Origin: Halobellus inordinatus
Lineage (GTDB): Archaea; Halobacteriota; Halobacteria; Halobacteriales; Haloferacaceae
DNA: 64,000 nt
NCBI RefSeq assembly: GCF_024464655.1
Contig: NZ_JANHAV010000011.1
Coordinates: 1-64,000, forward strand
Direction: 5' to 3'
Part shown: one piece after another, positions 7,396-15,351 of the stretch
Position numbering within the stretch: position 1 is the first letter of the stretch
Layout of the letters: every line of letters starts with the position of its first letter
The notes under the pieces: model-generated
What the model was told of the DNA's origin: nothing
What the model saw: the letters and a program-made list of their open reading frames with translations, nothing else
The model's database searches: none
Translations under genes and position numbers: made by a program

Positions 7396-7793
7396 TAGAA
7401 GGCGTCGCCGTGAACGGTGGCGTCCGCGCGGAGTTCTTCTCGGAGCGCGGAGTGGACGTGACAGACGTCCTTCGCGCGCTCGAGGATCGTCGCGAGCGTC
7501 TCGTCGTCGAGGTCCGCTTCGACGTAGATGTCGAACCGGATGGCTTCGAGGTCGTCGTCCTCGTCGAGGTCGGCGTCGGCGTCGATCTGGACCTTCCCGA
7601 GGTCGTCGTGGCCGCGCTGCTGGCCGCCCACGCGGAACGCGGGGAGGAAACAGGAGGCGTAGTCGGCGACGAGTACCGCGTTCGGGTTCGGCCCAGCCTC
7701 GTCGAGCGCGTCGATGGTGAGTTCGAATTCGCCCACCTGACTGGTACTCGCGAAGCCTTCCTCGCTGACGGTCGAAGTCTGAATGTCGCTCAT
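7395..7793 (-). CDS. OsmC family peroxiredoxin-like protein
   Basis: OsmC/Ohr-fold proteins reduce organic hydroperoxides with two conserved cysteines. The 132-residue product shows both: VADYASCFLPAFRVGG and AKDVCHVHSALREEL. The spacing and surrounding residues fit the OsmC rather than the Ohr branch. The DADADLDEDDDLEAIRFDIYV stretch is the family's central strand made very acidic, as expected in a halophile. The ATG at 7793 gives a normal length. The stop codon (TAA) is overlapped by repeat A2. Confidence 0.88.
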   Translation of the reverse strand: MSDIQTSTVSEEGFASTSQVGEFELTIDALDEAGPNPNAVLVADYASCFLPAFRVGGQQRGHDDLGKVQIDADADLDEDDDLEAIRFDIYVEADLDDETLATILERAKDVCHVHSALREELRADATVHGDAF

Positions 7794-7885
7794 TCCGTCC
7801 GGAGGGACGGAAGGGACCGCCCTAAAGGTTACTTACCGTACCGAGCGGTGGCGCTCGAACCGCACTGTGACGGTCGTTTCGGGAC

Positions 7886-8608
7886 TCACTCCAGCGTGAA
7901 CGATTCGTCGCCGTCGAGGACGTGGACCTCCGCGGAGGCTCCCGTCGCTTTGACCTCGCGGACGACGTCGTCGGTGTCGATCTCGATCGGCGGGAACGAG
8001 TCGTAGTGCATCGGCAAGAGGTGATCGACGCCGAGCCAATCGGTCGCGATGGCGGCCTGCGCCGGCCCCATCGTGAAGTGATCGCCGACCGGGAGCGCAG
8101 CGGCGTCGGGTTCGAGGTAGGGTCCGATGACGTCTTTCATCTCGGACATCAGGCCGGTGTCGCCGGCGTGATAGAACGTCGTCGCGTCCGCGTCCGACTC
8201 CTGGGTCGGCTTCTTGTCGCTGATGATGAAGCCGGCGGGCATCCCGAGGCTGTGTTCATAGCCCGTATTGAGTCCGTTCGTGTGATCCGCGCGGTGCATC
8301 GTCACGAACGCTTCGCCGCACTCGACGGTACCGCCGATGTTCATCCCGATGCTGTCTGTAAAGCCGACTTCCTCCTCCATATACCCGGTCAGCTCCGGGA
8401 CAGCGACGACTGTCGCGTCGGTGAACGCGTCGGCGTCGCCGATGTGATCGGCGTGGCCGTGCGTCAAGAGGACGTAATCCGGCGTCTCGACGTCCGAAGC
8501 CGAGAGTTCGGTCTTCGGGTTCGAGAAGAACGGGTCGATCAGGAAAGTCGTGCCGTCGACGTCGACGTGCCACGTGGAGTGGCCGTGCCAAGTGAGTTCC
8601 ATCGTCAT
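7886..8608 (-). CDS. UPF0173-type metal-dependent hydrolase (metallo-beta-lactamase fold)
   Basis: Product of 240 residues in the metallo-beta-lactamase superfamily. [29 protein letters not shown] is the characteristic UPF0173 N-terminus, and the metal-binding HxHxDH motif is at residues 50-55 ([10 protein letters not shown]). Further ligands appear as [19 protein letters not shown] and the C-terminal [12 protein letters not shown]. The length matches the family (about 225-240). The substrate is unknown. It is divergent from the AIM24 gene. ATG codons at 8608 and 8602 are both possible starts. Confidence 0.9.
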   Translation of the reverse strand: MTMELTWHGHSTWHVDVDGTTFLIDPFFSNPKTELSASDVETPDYVLLTHGHADHIGDADAFTDATVVAVPELTGYMEEEVGFTDSIGMNIGGTVECGEAFVTMHRADHTNGLNTGYEHSLGMPAGFIISDKKPTQESDADATTFYHAGDTGLMSEMKDVIGPYLEPDAAALPVGDHFTMGPAQAAIATDWLGVDHLLPMHYDSFPPIEIDTDDVVREVKATGASAEVHVLDGDESFTLE

Positions 8609-8722
8609 CGTCCGCTAGCATATTCTTCCGGATCGACAATAAAGCGTACTGTCGATAGAGAGAAATGTGCACAAGTGACACTCGTCGATCACGTATATAT
8701 TCTCGGCCGTCGACGTGTGAGT

Positions 8723-9400
8723 ATGGACCACGAGATCGACTACCAACCCTCGTTCGCCCTCCTGACTGTTTCACTCGACGCCGAGGAGTCTATTCGAGCG
8801 GAGGCGGGCGCGATGGTCTCCCACGACACGACGATCGAGATGCAGACGAACGCCACGGGCGGCTTTCTGTCCTCGATCAAGCGCTCGCTCGCCGGCGAGA
8901 GTTTCTTCCAGAACACCTTCACGGCGAATGCCGCCGGCGACGTCCAGTTCGCGCCCCCGCTGCCAGGCGACATCACTCACCTCGACCTCAGTGACGAGAC
9001 AGTGTACGTCCAGTCCGGGTCGTACCTCGCGGGTGACGCCGACCTCGACGTCGACACGGAGTTCGGCGGCGGACGCACGTTCTTCGGCGGCGAAGGGTTG
9101 TTCCTCCTGAAGGTGAGTGGGAGCGGCCCGCTGTTCCTGTCGAGTTACGGGGCAATCCACCCGGTCGACGTCGCAGAGGAAGCGCCGTTCGTCATCGATA
9201 CGGGTCACATCGTCGCCTTCGAGGAGTCGCTCGACTTCACCGTCCGTCGGGTCGGTGGCCTGCGATCGACGCTCACGAGCGGCGAGGGCCTGGTCTGTGA
9301 GTTCAGCGGCACCGGAACAGTCTGGCTCCAATCGCGGAGTATGGACGCGTTCGTCGCATGGCTCGCGCCGCAGTTACCGGCGCAGTCGAGTGGCAACTGA
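8723..9400 (+). CDS. AIM24 / TIGR00266 family protein
   Basis: Product of 225 residues that belongs to the AIM24 (TIGR00266, formerly DUF124) family of beta-rich trimeric proteins. The family pattern is clear: MDHEIDYQPSFALLTVSLDA, then RAEAGAMVSHD (the AGAM signature), a glycine-rich middle (GGGRTFFGGEGLFLLKVSGSG) and IDTGHIVAFEESLDF. The ATG at 8723 begins the family homology and is preceded by an AT-rich patch (ACGTATATATTC, near 8691-8702). Molecular function is not established. The stop TGA shares its A with repeat A3. Confidence 0.9.
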   Translation: MDHEIDYQPSFALLTVSLDAEESIRAEAGAMVSHDTTIEMQTNATGGFLSSIKRSLAGESFFQNTFTANAAGDVQFAPPLPGDITHLDLSDETVYVQSGSYLAGDADLDVDTEFGGGRTFFGGEGLFLLKVSGSGPLFLSSYGAIHPVDVAEEAPFVIDTGHIVAFEESLDFTVRRVGGLRSTLTSGEGLVCEFSGTGTVWLQSRSMDAFVAWLAPQLPAQSSGN

Positions 9401-9479
9401 TAGGGATTATCGTCACTGTTCGGAGATTCTCGCCGTCCCGTCCGGCGAGACATCTATGGAGACGTACGATAACCCCTAT
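9400..9479 (+). repeat. Family A palindromic element, copy A3
   Basis: 80 bp, one of the best-preserved copies: left arm ATAGGGATTATCGTCAC, inner stem TCTCGCCG/CGGCGAGA with loop TCCCGTC, right arm GTACGATAACCCCTAT. The first base is the A of the TGA stop of the AIM24 gene (9398-9400). Confidence 0.9.
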
Positions 9480-9631
9480 GAGCGTCGGCAGCGACGACGC
9501 CCTCGCAGCGCTGCCCGCGCTTCGCCGACAGCCTCCGAAACTCTTTCGTGAAACTCAGCATACGGGTGTGGAAGCCCCTCGTCGTTTCCGAGATAGAAAG
9601 AACGAAACACCGCCGCGCCGTCGGTTCCGAC

Positions 9632-10363
9632 GTGCACACCGTTAGATTCCGAGACCCGGCAGGGTCGATCCGACAGGGCGAATGGCACGGTGAGGAAGTC
9701 TCCTTCGGCGGCGAGACGTACGACCTAGAGGAGGTCGACGTACTCCCACCGAGCGATCCGGACAAGATCGTCTGCATCGGTCGCAACTACGCCGACCACG
9801 CGGCTGAGATGGACAACGAGATCCCGGACCGACCGCTCCTGTTCCTGAAGCCCCCGAACACACTCGCGGGCCACGGCGATACGGTAACGCTGCCCGCCGG
9901 GAAGGACCAGATCGACCACGAGGCCGAGATCGCTGTCGTCATCGGCAAGCAGGCCCGGAACGTCGATGCCGCGGACGCGATGGACTACGTCGCGGGCTTC
10001 ACCTGCCTGAACGATCTCTCGAATCGCGACGACCAGCGCAAGGAGAAGAACTGGGTCCGCGGGAAGGCGTTCGATAACGCCGCGCCGATGGGGCCGGTCC
10101 TCGCGAGTCCCGACGAGGTCCCCGCCGATGCCGACATCGAACTCCGCGTCAACGGCGAGACGAAGCAGTCGTCCTCGCGTGACCATCTCGCGTTCCCCGT
10201 TCCCGAACTGATCGAGGAGATCACGACGTATCTGACGCTGGAACCGGGCGACATCATCGCGACTGGCACGCCCGCGGGCGTCGGCCCGCTCTCGGACGGC
10301 GACACCGTCGAAGTGGAAGTCGAAGGGGTCGGCGTCCTCGAACACGACGTCCGAATCCCGTAG
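9632..10363 (+). CDS. Fumarylacetoacetate hydrolase family protein
   Basis: FAH-fold enzyme, probably a 2-oxo acid hydrolase, hydratase or decarboxylase. Family motifs: DKIVCIGRNYADHAAEM, then LFLKPPNTLAGHGD, the metal-binding IDHEAEIAVVIGK, FTCLNDLSNRDDQ, and the C-terminal IIATGTPAGVGPL (the GTPxGVG motif). From the GTG at 9632 the protein has 243 residues, as expected for haloarchaeal members. The in-frame ATG at 9548 would add residues without family similarity and start close to repeat A3. The substrate cannot be assigned. Confidence 0.9.
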   Translation: MHTVRFRDPAGSIRQGEWHGEEVSFGGETYDLEEVDVLPPSDPDKIVCIGRNYADHAAEMDNEIPDRPLLFLKPPNTLAGHGDTVTLPAGKDQIDHEAEIAVVIGKQARNVDAADAMDYVAGFTCLNDLSNRDDQRKEKNWVRGKAFDNAAPMGPVLASPDEVPADADIELRVNGETKQSSSRDHLAFPVPELIEEITTYLTLEPGDIIATGTPAGVGPLSDGDTVEVEVEGVGVLEHDVRIP

Positions 10364-10464
10364 CGGCCACCAACGTTCTCCGTCGACATTCTCCGGTTAT
10401 TTCGAGGACGAGCGGACACATCCGAGCGACTCTCCTCGGCGCCGACGAAGGAAAATCCATAAGT

Positions 10465-10478
10465 TTAGGCTCGCCTAA
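10465..10478 (+). promoter_or_regulatory. Perfect iron-box-like palindrome in the promoter of the GMC operon
   Basis: TTAGGCTCGCCTAA is a perfect 14-bp dyad (TTAGGC/GCCTAA, 2-nt spacer) ending 9 nt before the GTG at 10488. It follows a TATA-like CATAAG at about 10459-10463. It matches the TTAGG...CCTAA form known for DtxR/IdeR-type metalloregulators and covers the expected transcription start, which suggests iron-dependent repression. The regulator itself is not in the window. Confidence 0.6.
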
Positions 10479-10487
10479 TCCGGTTTC

Positions 10488-11093
10488 GTGGAACTGACTC
10501 GACGCGATGCGCTGGCGGCGCTGGCCGCTGTGGGGGCGACTGTCGGTGGCGGTGTTCTCGCCGGACGGTACGATCCACCACGGGCAGACGCCGCATCGGA
10601 CGCCGGTAGCGGGTCGGCAGCGGAACCGACGCTCTCGACAGACCTTCTCGATCTACTGGACGCGGCCGCCGAGGTCGTCTATCCGAGCGGCGTCGACGGT
10701 CGCCGCACGTTCGTCGAAACGTACGTCTTGGGTCGGACCGAGAACCAACCGGCGTACCGCGAGGGACTTCAGGAGGCGGCGGCCCAACTCGACGCCGTGG
10801 CACGTGACTGGCGCGGGCAGCCCTACGCCGACCTCGACGCCGACGTCCGAGACAAACTGCTCCGCGATCTGGGTGTCGAGACGGCGGAACCGGTGGCTGA
10901 CGGGACGATCACCGAGCGGATCCGATTCTACGTCGTCAACGACCTGCTCTTTGCGTTCTACTCGTCGCCGACGGGCGGTCGCCTCGTCGGCATCGAGAAC
11001 CCGATCGGTCACCCCGGCGGCATCGAGAGCTACCAGCGCGCGTCGATGTCGCCCTCGTCGGCCGAGCGCAGTGGAGGGACAAATGAGCGCTGA
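10488..11093 (+). CDS. Gluconate 2-dehydrogenase subunit 3-like protein (small subunit of a GMC dehydrogenase)
   Basis: Product of 201 residues from the GTG at 10488. The N-terminus MELTRRDALAALAAVGATVG is a Tat-type signal with a twin arginine, so the folded protein is exported. The mature part (DLLDLLDAAAEVVYPSGVDGRRTFVETYVLG, then FAFYSSPTGGRLVGIENPIG) resembles the gamma subunit of gluconate/fructose dehydrogenases. That subunit carries no cofactor but pairs with the flavoprotein subunit and carries it through Tat. The end overlaps the next gene by 11 bp, so the two are coupled. A perfect iron-box-like palindrome covers its promoter. Confidence 0.85.
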   Translation: MELTRRDALAALAAVGATVGGGVLAGRYDPPRADAASDAGSGSAAEPTLSTDLLDLLDAAAEVVYPSGVDGRRTFVETYVLGRTENQPAYREGLQEAAAQLDAVARDWRGQPYADLDADVRDKLLRDLGVETAEPVADGTITERIRFYVVNDLLFAFYSSPTGGRLVGIENPIGHPGGIESYQRASMSPSSAERSGGTNER

Positions 11094-12720
11094 CGGCGGC
11101 AGTGGCGGATCTGACGGTGGTGTCGGCGACGGTATCGACCGAACGCCCTCGCCCAGCGCGGACGTCTGTGTCGTCGGCTCAGGGCCAGCGGGTGCGCTCG
11201 TCGCGCACCGACTCGCAGACGAGGGCGCGAACGTCGTCGTCCTCGAAGCGGGACCGCGCTTCGAGTTCTCCGAACGCACTGCACAGCAGGAACAGCACAT
11301 CCGCCCGGGGATGGAAGACCCGTGGGAGATGGGCGGTCCGCGCGACGCCTACAGCACCGAGGGACGACACTATCCGCTGAACGCGGCGCGCGTGAAGGGC
11401 GTCGGCGGGTCGACGCTACACTGGCAGGGGATGGTGATGCGCCTCCACGAGCGCGACTTCGAGATGCAGACGCGCTACGGCGTCGGCACTGACTGGCCGA
11501 TCGACTACGACGACCTCCGGCCCTACTACGCCGACGCGGAGCGCGCATTCGGGGTCGCGGGCGCGATGGACAACCCCTACGCGCCGCCACGCGAGGAACC
11601 GTTCCCGCTCCCGGCGTTCCCCCCGTCGTACTCGGATTCCCTCTTTGCGGAGGCCTGCGAGCGTCTAGAGATCGATATGCACTCGGTGCCGAACGCGCGT
11701 AACTCCGAGCCCTACGATGACCGTGCCCCGTGTCTAGGCTACGGGACGTGTAAGCCGGTCTGTCCCTCAGGGGCGAAGTACACCGCGGAATCGCACGTCG
11801 CGAAAGCCGAAGCAGCCGGCGCACGGGTGATCGACCGGGTGCCGGTCCAGCGCCTCGAACACGACGACGCGGGCGAGACGATCGAGGCCGCGGTGTATGC
11901 GACGCCCGATGGGACTGAACACCGACAGACTGCGGGGCAGTTCGTCCTCGCCTGTGGCGGCGTCGAGAACGCGCGGCTGTTGCTGCTGTCGGCGTCCGAG
12001 CAGCATCCCGACGGGTTAGCGAACTCCTCGGGCGCTGTCGGACGCTTCTTTATGGATCACCTGTTCGCTGGCGCTGGCGGGCGTCTCGACGAACCGACTC
12101 GGCAGAATCACGTCGGCTTCAACACCAGCGAGACGCACCAGTTCTACGACGACACGGAGCCGGTCGAAGGGCTGAAGCTGGAGTTCCTCAACTACGCTGG
12201 CCCCTCGCCCGTCATCGAGGCGCTCGGTGCGGACACCTGGGGCGACGAGCTCGCAGAGCAACTCAACGAGTCGTACGGCACCCACGTCGCGGTCGGCGGT
12301 CTCGTCGAGCAGTTGCCCGACGCCGAGAACCGGATCACGCTCGATCCGGACCGCCGCGACGACCACGGGAATCCGGTCCCGCACGTCGAGTGGTCGCTCG
12401 GTGAGCGGACCGAGCGAGCGATCCGGCGCGCGAACGAGATCCAGCACGCCATCTTGGGGGAACTCGGCGCGTCGATCGAGTGGACGGTCGGCCCCGAGAG
12501 CACCGGTCCCGCGTACCACCAGATGGGAACCACGCGGATGGGGTCGGATCCCGGACAGAGCGTCGTCGACGCCGACTGCCGGACGCACGACCTCTCGAAC
12601 CTCTGGGTCGTCGGGTCGTCAGTGTTCCCCACGGGCGGTGCGATGAACCCGACGCTGACCATCGCCGCGCTCTCGTTACGGACGGCCGAGGCGCTGTCGG
12701 CGTCGCTGTCGGACCCCTAG
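11083..12720 (+). CDS. GMC-family oxidoreductase (FAD-dependent sugar/alcohol dehydrogenase, large subunit)
   Basis: Product of 545 residues. The FAD-binding motif VCVVGSGPAGALVAHRLADE lies near residues 29-48 and VKGVGGSTLHWQGMVM is the GMC signature. CLGYGTCKPVCPSGAKYT carries three cysteines in the region where related gluconate dehydrogenase large subunits place an iron-sulfur cluster. The C-terminal domain has YHQMGTTRMG and LWVVGSSVFPTGGAMNPTLTIAAL, typical for FAD-bound GMC enzymes. ATG 11083 overlaps the partner gene by 11 bp. It has no signal peptide, which fits export by piggy-back on the Tat-signal subunit. No cytochrome c subunit is adjacent, so the electron acceptor is unknown. 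Confidence 0.9.
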   Translation: MSADGGSGGSDGGVGDGIDRTPSPSADVCVVGSGPAGALVAHRLADEGANVVVLEAGPRFEFSERTAQQEQHIRPGMEDPWEMGGPRDAYSTEGRHYPLNAARVKGVGGSTLHWQGMVMRLHERDFEMQTRYGVGTDWPIDYDDLRPYYADAERAFGVAGAMDNPYAPPREEPFPLPAFPPSYSDSLFAEACERLEIDMHSVPNARNSEPYDDRAPCLGYGTCKPVCPSGAKYTAESHVAKAEAAGARVIDRVPVQRLEHDDAGETIEAAVYATPDGTEHRQTAGQFVLACGGVENARLLLLSASEQHPDGLANSSGAVGRFFMDHLFAGAGGRLDEPTRQNHVGFNTSETHQFYDDTEPVEGLKLEFLNYAGPSPVIEALGADTWGDELAEQLNESYGTHVAVGGLVEQLPDAENRITLDPDRRDDHGNPVPHVEWSLGERTERAIRRANEIQHAILGELGASIEWTVGPESTGPAYHQMGTTRMGSDPGQSVVDADCRTHDLSNLWVVGSSVFPTGGAMNPTLTIAALSLRTAEALSASLSDP

Positions 12721-12755
12721 TGGCTTCTATTGGCGAGCAGTCGGCACAGAGGCTG

Positions 12756-12835
12756 ATAGGGATTATCGTAACTATTCGGAGATTCTCGCCGTCCCGTCCG
12801 GCGAGAACTCTATGAGGACTTACGATAATCCCTAT
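12756..12835 (+). repeat. Family A palindromic element, copy A4
   Basis: 80 bp, ATAGGGATTATCGTAAC to TACGATAATCCCTAT, inner stem TCTCGCCG/CGGCGAGA. Its left end (preceded by TG) lies 35 nt after the stop of the GMC gene rather than on it. In the outer arms, A at position 7 of the left arm pairs with T in the right arm (AATCCC). Confidence 0.88.
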
Positions 12836-12918
12836 GAAATCCCGCGTCGACGTGCCGAACGACCGCGGCCCGACGCGGGGTAGACGCTACGTCACGGGGG
12901 TCGCTGGCCGCGTCTTTG

Positions 12919-12996
12919 TATATAAATCTCTGTTGACACCGGGAATCCGCGGGTCGTTCCGAGAGCGCCAGCCGCTACTGAGACGCACCCTTAAAG
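12919..12996 (+). promoter_or_regulatory. Promoter region of hisC (two TATA-like boxes)
   Basis: TATATAAAT at 12919-12927 is the strongest TATA box in this part of the window, but it lies about 100 nt upstream of the hisC ATG. A second box, CCTTAAAG ending at 12996, is 25-30 nt before the ATG at 13021 and would give a leaderless message. The distal box could make a longer leader or serve a transcript in the other direction. The remaining gap (12836-13020) shows no gene. Confidence 0.45.
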
Positions 12997-13020
12997 ACCC
13001 GCGGGCGACAGCGTACGAGT

Positions 13021-14118
13021 ATGCAACCGAGGGACCTCTCCGCGCACGAGGCGTACGTACCCGGACGCGGAGCCGAGGAGGTGGCCCGCGACCTCGGGAT
13101 GGACCCCGAGGAACTGACGAAACTGTCGTCCAACGAGAACCCGCACGGACCGAGTCCGGACGCGGTCGCGGCCGTCGAGGCCGCCGCGCCCGACGTGAAC
13201 GTCTATCCGAAGGCGTCACACACGGATCTCACCGACCGGATCGCCGAGCAGTGGGGCCTCGACTCCCCGCAGGTGTGGGTGAGCGCCGGCGCCGACGGCG
13301 CGATCGACTACCTCTCCCGGGCGTTTCTGGAGCCTGGCGACGAGATTCTCGTCCCCGAACCGGGCTTTTCGTACTATCCGATGTCGGCGCGGTACCACCA
13401 CGGCGAGGCGTCGTCGTACCGCATCTCGAAGGCCGACGACTTCGAGCAGACGGCCGACGGTGTCCTCTCGGCGTACGACGGCGAGCGGATCGTCTTCGTC
13501 ACGACGCCGCACAATCCGACTGGCTCGGTCCTGCCGCGCGAGGAGATCCGCGCGCTCGCCGAGGGCGTCGCGGACCACACGCTCCTCGTCGTCGACGAGG
13601 CGTACGCCGAGTACGCCGACGAGCCCTCTTCGATCGACCTCCTCGACGAGTACGAGAACATAGCCGTCCTGCGGACGTTCTCGAAGGCCTACGGCCTCGC
13701 CGGTGTGCGGATCGGTTACGCCGCCGTCCCGGAGGCCTGGGCCGACGCCTACGCCCGCGTGAATACGCCTTTCGCTGCCAACGAGATCGCCTGTCGCGCC
13801 GCGCTCGCCGCGCTCGACGACGACGAGCACCTCGAACGATCGGTCGAGACCGCCCAGTGGGCCCGCGAGTACTACCACGAGCACCTCGACGTGCCGACGT
13901 GGCCCTCTGGCGGCAACTTCGTCCTCTGTGAGGTCGGTGACGCGACCGCGGTCGCCGAGGCGACCCAGGAGCGCGGCGTCATCGTCCGCGATACCTCCAG
14001 TTTCGGCCTGCCCGAGTGCGTCCGGATTTCCTGCGGCACCCGTGAGGAGACCGAGCGCGCCGTGGCGGTCCTCAACGAAGTCGTCGCCGAGGTCCGGCCG
14101 GAGGCGACCGAGCCGTGA
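13021..14118 (+). CDS. hisC: Histidinol-phosphate aminotransferase
   Basis: PLP-dependent class I/II aminotransferase of histidine synthesis, transferring the amino group from glutamate to imidazole-acetol phosphate. The 365-residue product has the HisC N-terminus (PGRGAEEVARDLGMDPEELTKLSSNENP) and VWVSAGADGAIDYL. TTPHNPTGSVLP and VVDEAYAEYAD hold the PLP-contacting Asn and Asp. RTFSKAYGLAGVRIGYA places the Schiff-base Lys at residue 222. The C-terminus VRISCGTREE is also typical. It overlaps the adenylate kinase gene by 4 bp; no other his genes are adjacent. Confidence 0.93.
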   Translation: MQPRDLSAHEAYVPGRGAEEVARDLGMDPEELTKLSSNENPHGPSPDAVAAVEAAAPDVNVYPKASHTDLTDRIAEQWGLDSPQVWVSAGADGAIDYLSRAFLEPGDEILVPEPGFSYYPMSARYHHGEASSYRISKADDFEQTADGVLSAYDGERIVFVTTPHNPTGSVLPREEIRALAEGVADHTLLVVDEAYAEYADEPSSIDLLDEYENIAVLRTFSKAYGLAGVRIGYAAVPEAWADAYARVNTPFAANEIACRAALAALDDDEHLERSVETAQWAREYYHEHLDVPTWPSGGNFVLCEVGDATAVAEATQERGVIVRDTSSFGLPECVRISCGTREETERAVAVLNEVVAEVRPEATEP

Positions 14119-14657
14119 CGCGCATCGCGCTCACCGGAACCCCCGGAACGGGAAAGACGACCGTCTCCGAACTGGTCGCCGAACGGACGGGCGTCGACGT
14201 CGTCCACCTCAACGACGCGATACGCGAGGCAGACCTCTTCGAGGAGCGCGACGTCGAGCGCGACTCGCTGGTCGCCGATCTCGACGCCGTCGAAGCGTGG
14301 CTCGACGAGCACGAGGACCGCGTTGCCGACGAGAGCGACGCGGATACGCTCGTCGAGTCACACCTGTCGCACCTCTTGGACGCCGACCAGGTGATCGTGT
14401 TGCGCTGTCGTCCCGACGTGCTGAAGCCCCGGCTCCGCGAGCGCGGCGAGTCCGAGGCTTCCGTGGCTGAGAACGCCGAGAGCGAGGCACTCGACGTGAT
14501 TCTCGCCGAGGCGGTCGAACGCCACGGAGAGGGGGACGTCTGGGAGATCGATACGACCGATCGAACGCCCGACGCGGTCGCCGACGACGTCGTCGCCGCG
14601 ATGGAGGGCGAAGTAGAGCCCCGAGTGGGAATCGTCGACTTCATCGACTACCTGTGA
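14115..14657 (+). CDS. Adenylate kinase family protein (AK6/Fap7-like)
   Basis: Product of 180 residues beginning MTRIALTGTPGTGKTTVSEL, with a P-loop at residues 8-16. It resembles archaeal putative adenylate kinases related to eukaryotic Fap7/AK6, which also help 18S rRNA maturation. DADQVIVLRCRPDVLKPRLRERG is the lid and arginine region. The protein ends GIVDFIDYL. It starts with the GTG at 14115, inside the hisC stop (GTGA overlap), and its own stop overlaps the next start in the same way, which indicates a tightly coupled three-gene operon. Confidence 0.88.
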   Translation: MTRIALTGTPGTGKTTVSELVAERTGVDVVHLNDAIREADLFEERDVERDSLVADLDAVEAWLDEHEDRVADESDADTLVESHLSHLLDADQVIVLRCRPDVLKPRLRERGESEASVAENAESEALDVILAEAVERHGEGDVWEIDTTDRTPDAVADDVVAAMEGEVEPRVGIVDFIDYL

Positions 14658-15274
14658 CTCTCGATCAGTACCGGGACCTCGCAGACCGACTGCTCGCGCC
14701 GTTCGTCGCCGCCGCCGACCGACTCGGGCTGAGTCCCGACGGCGTAAGCGTCGTCGCCTTCGGGTTCGCGGTCGCGGCCGGCGGCGCCTTCTACCTCGCG
14801 ACGCCGCTTTGGTACGCCCTCGGCGCGTTGTTCGTCTTCGCCAACGGCTGGCTCGACCTGGTCGACGGCGCGCTCGCACGGGCGCAGGGCGTCTCCAGCG
14901 AGGGCGGCGACCTGCTCGATCACGTCCTCGACCGCTACGCCGACATCGCGATGCTCGTCGGCCTCGCCGCCGGCATCGACGGCTACGCCCTCGGTCTCGC
15001 GGCGGTCACGGGCGTCCTGATGACCTCGTATCTGGGCACGCAGATCCAGGCCGTGGGACTCGGCCGCGAGTACGGCGGCCTCGTGGGGCGCGCGGACCGC
15101 CTCGCACTCATCGGCGTGGCTGCAGTCGTCGCTGCCGTCTCGCTCGCGCTGGCTGCCGTGCCGGTCCGCGTCGTCGGCCTGAGCGTCGTCGGCTGGCTGT
15201 TGGTGTTCTTCGCCGTCGTGGGACACCTCACGGCGCTCCAGCGCTTCTGGGGCGCGTGGTCCGACCTCTCATAG
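14654..15274 (+). CDS. CDP-alcohol phosphatidyltransferase family protein
   Basis: Integral membrane enzyme of polar-lipid synthesis, 206 residues from the GTG at 14654. The complete catalytic motif DG(x)2AR(x)8G(x)3D(x)3D is visible as DGALAR, a spacer, then GDLLDHVLD (about residues 76-98). Several hydrophobic helices follow. The acceptor alcohol (for example archaetidylinositol phosphate or archaetidylglycerol phosphate) cannot be decided. It is third in the hisC-kinase operon with a 4-bp overlap. Confidence 0.92.
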   Translation: MTLDQYRDLADRLLAPFVAAADRLGLSPDGVSVVAFGFAVAAGGAFYLATPLWYALGALFVFANGWLDLVDGALARAQGVSSEGGDLLDHVLDRYADIAMLVGLAAGIDGYALGLAAVTGVLMTSYLGTQIQAVGLGREYGGLVGRADRLALIGVAAVVAAVSLALAAVPVRVVGLSVVGWLLVFFAVVGHLTALQRFWGAWSDLS

Positions 15275-15351
15275 CGCGTCGGGCCAAGAACGGCACGTCT
15301 GCCGGCGAGTCCGGAGTACACAAAAGCCCGTCCCCCGAACCGCTAACAAGG

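Noticed and set aside
7922..8722. Long N-terminal extension of the AIM24 gene
   Set aside because: It is antisense to the UPF0173 hydrolase and has no AIM24 similarity; the ATG at 8723 begins the family pattern.
10507..11082. Long N-terminal extension of the GMC oxidoreductase
   Set aside because: The extra 192 codons overlap the coding region of the small subunit in another frame and are Arg/Ser-rich nonsense; the GMC homology starts soon after the ATG at 11083.
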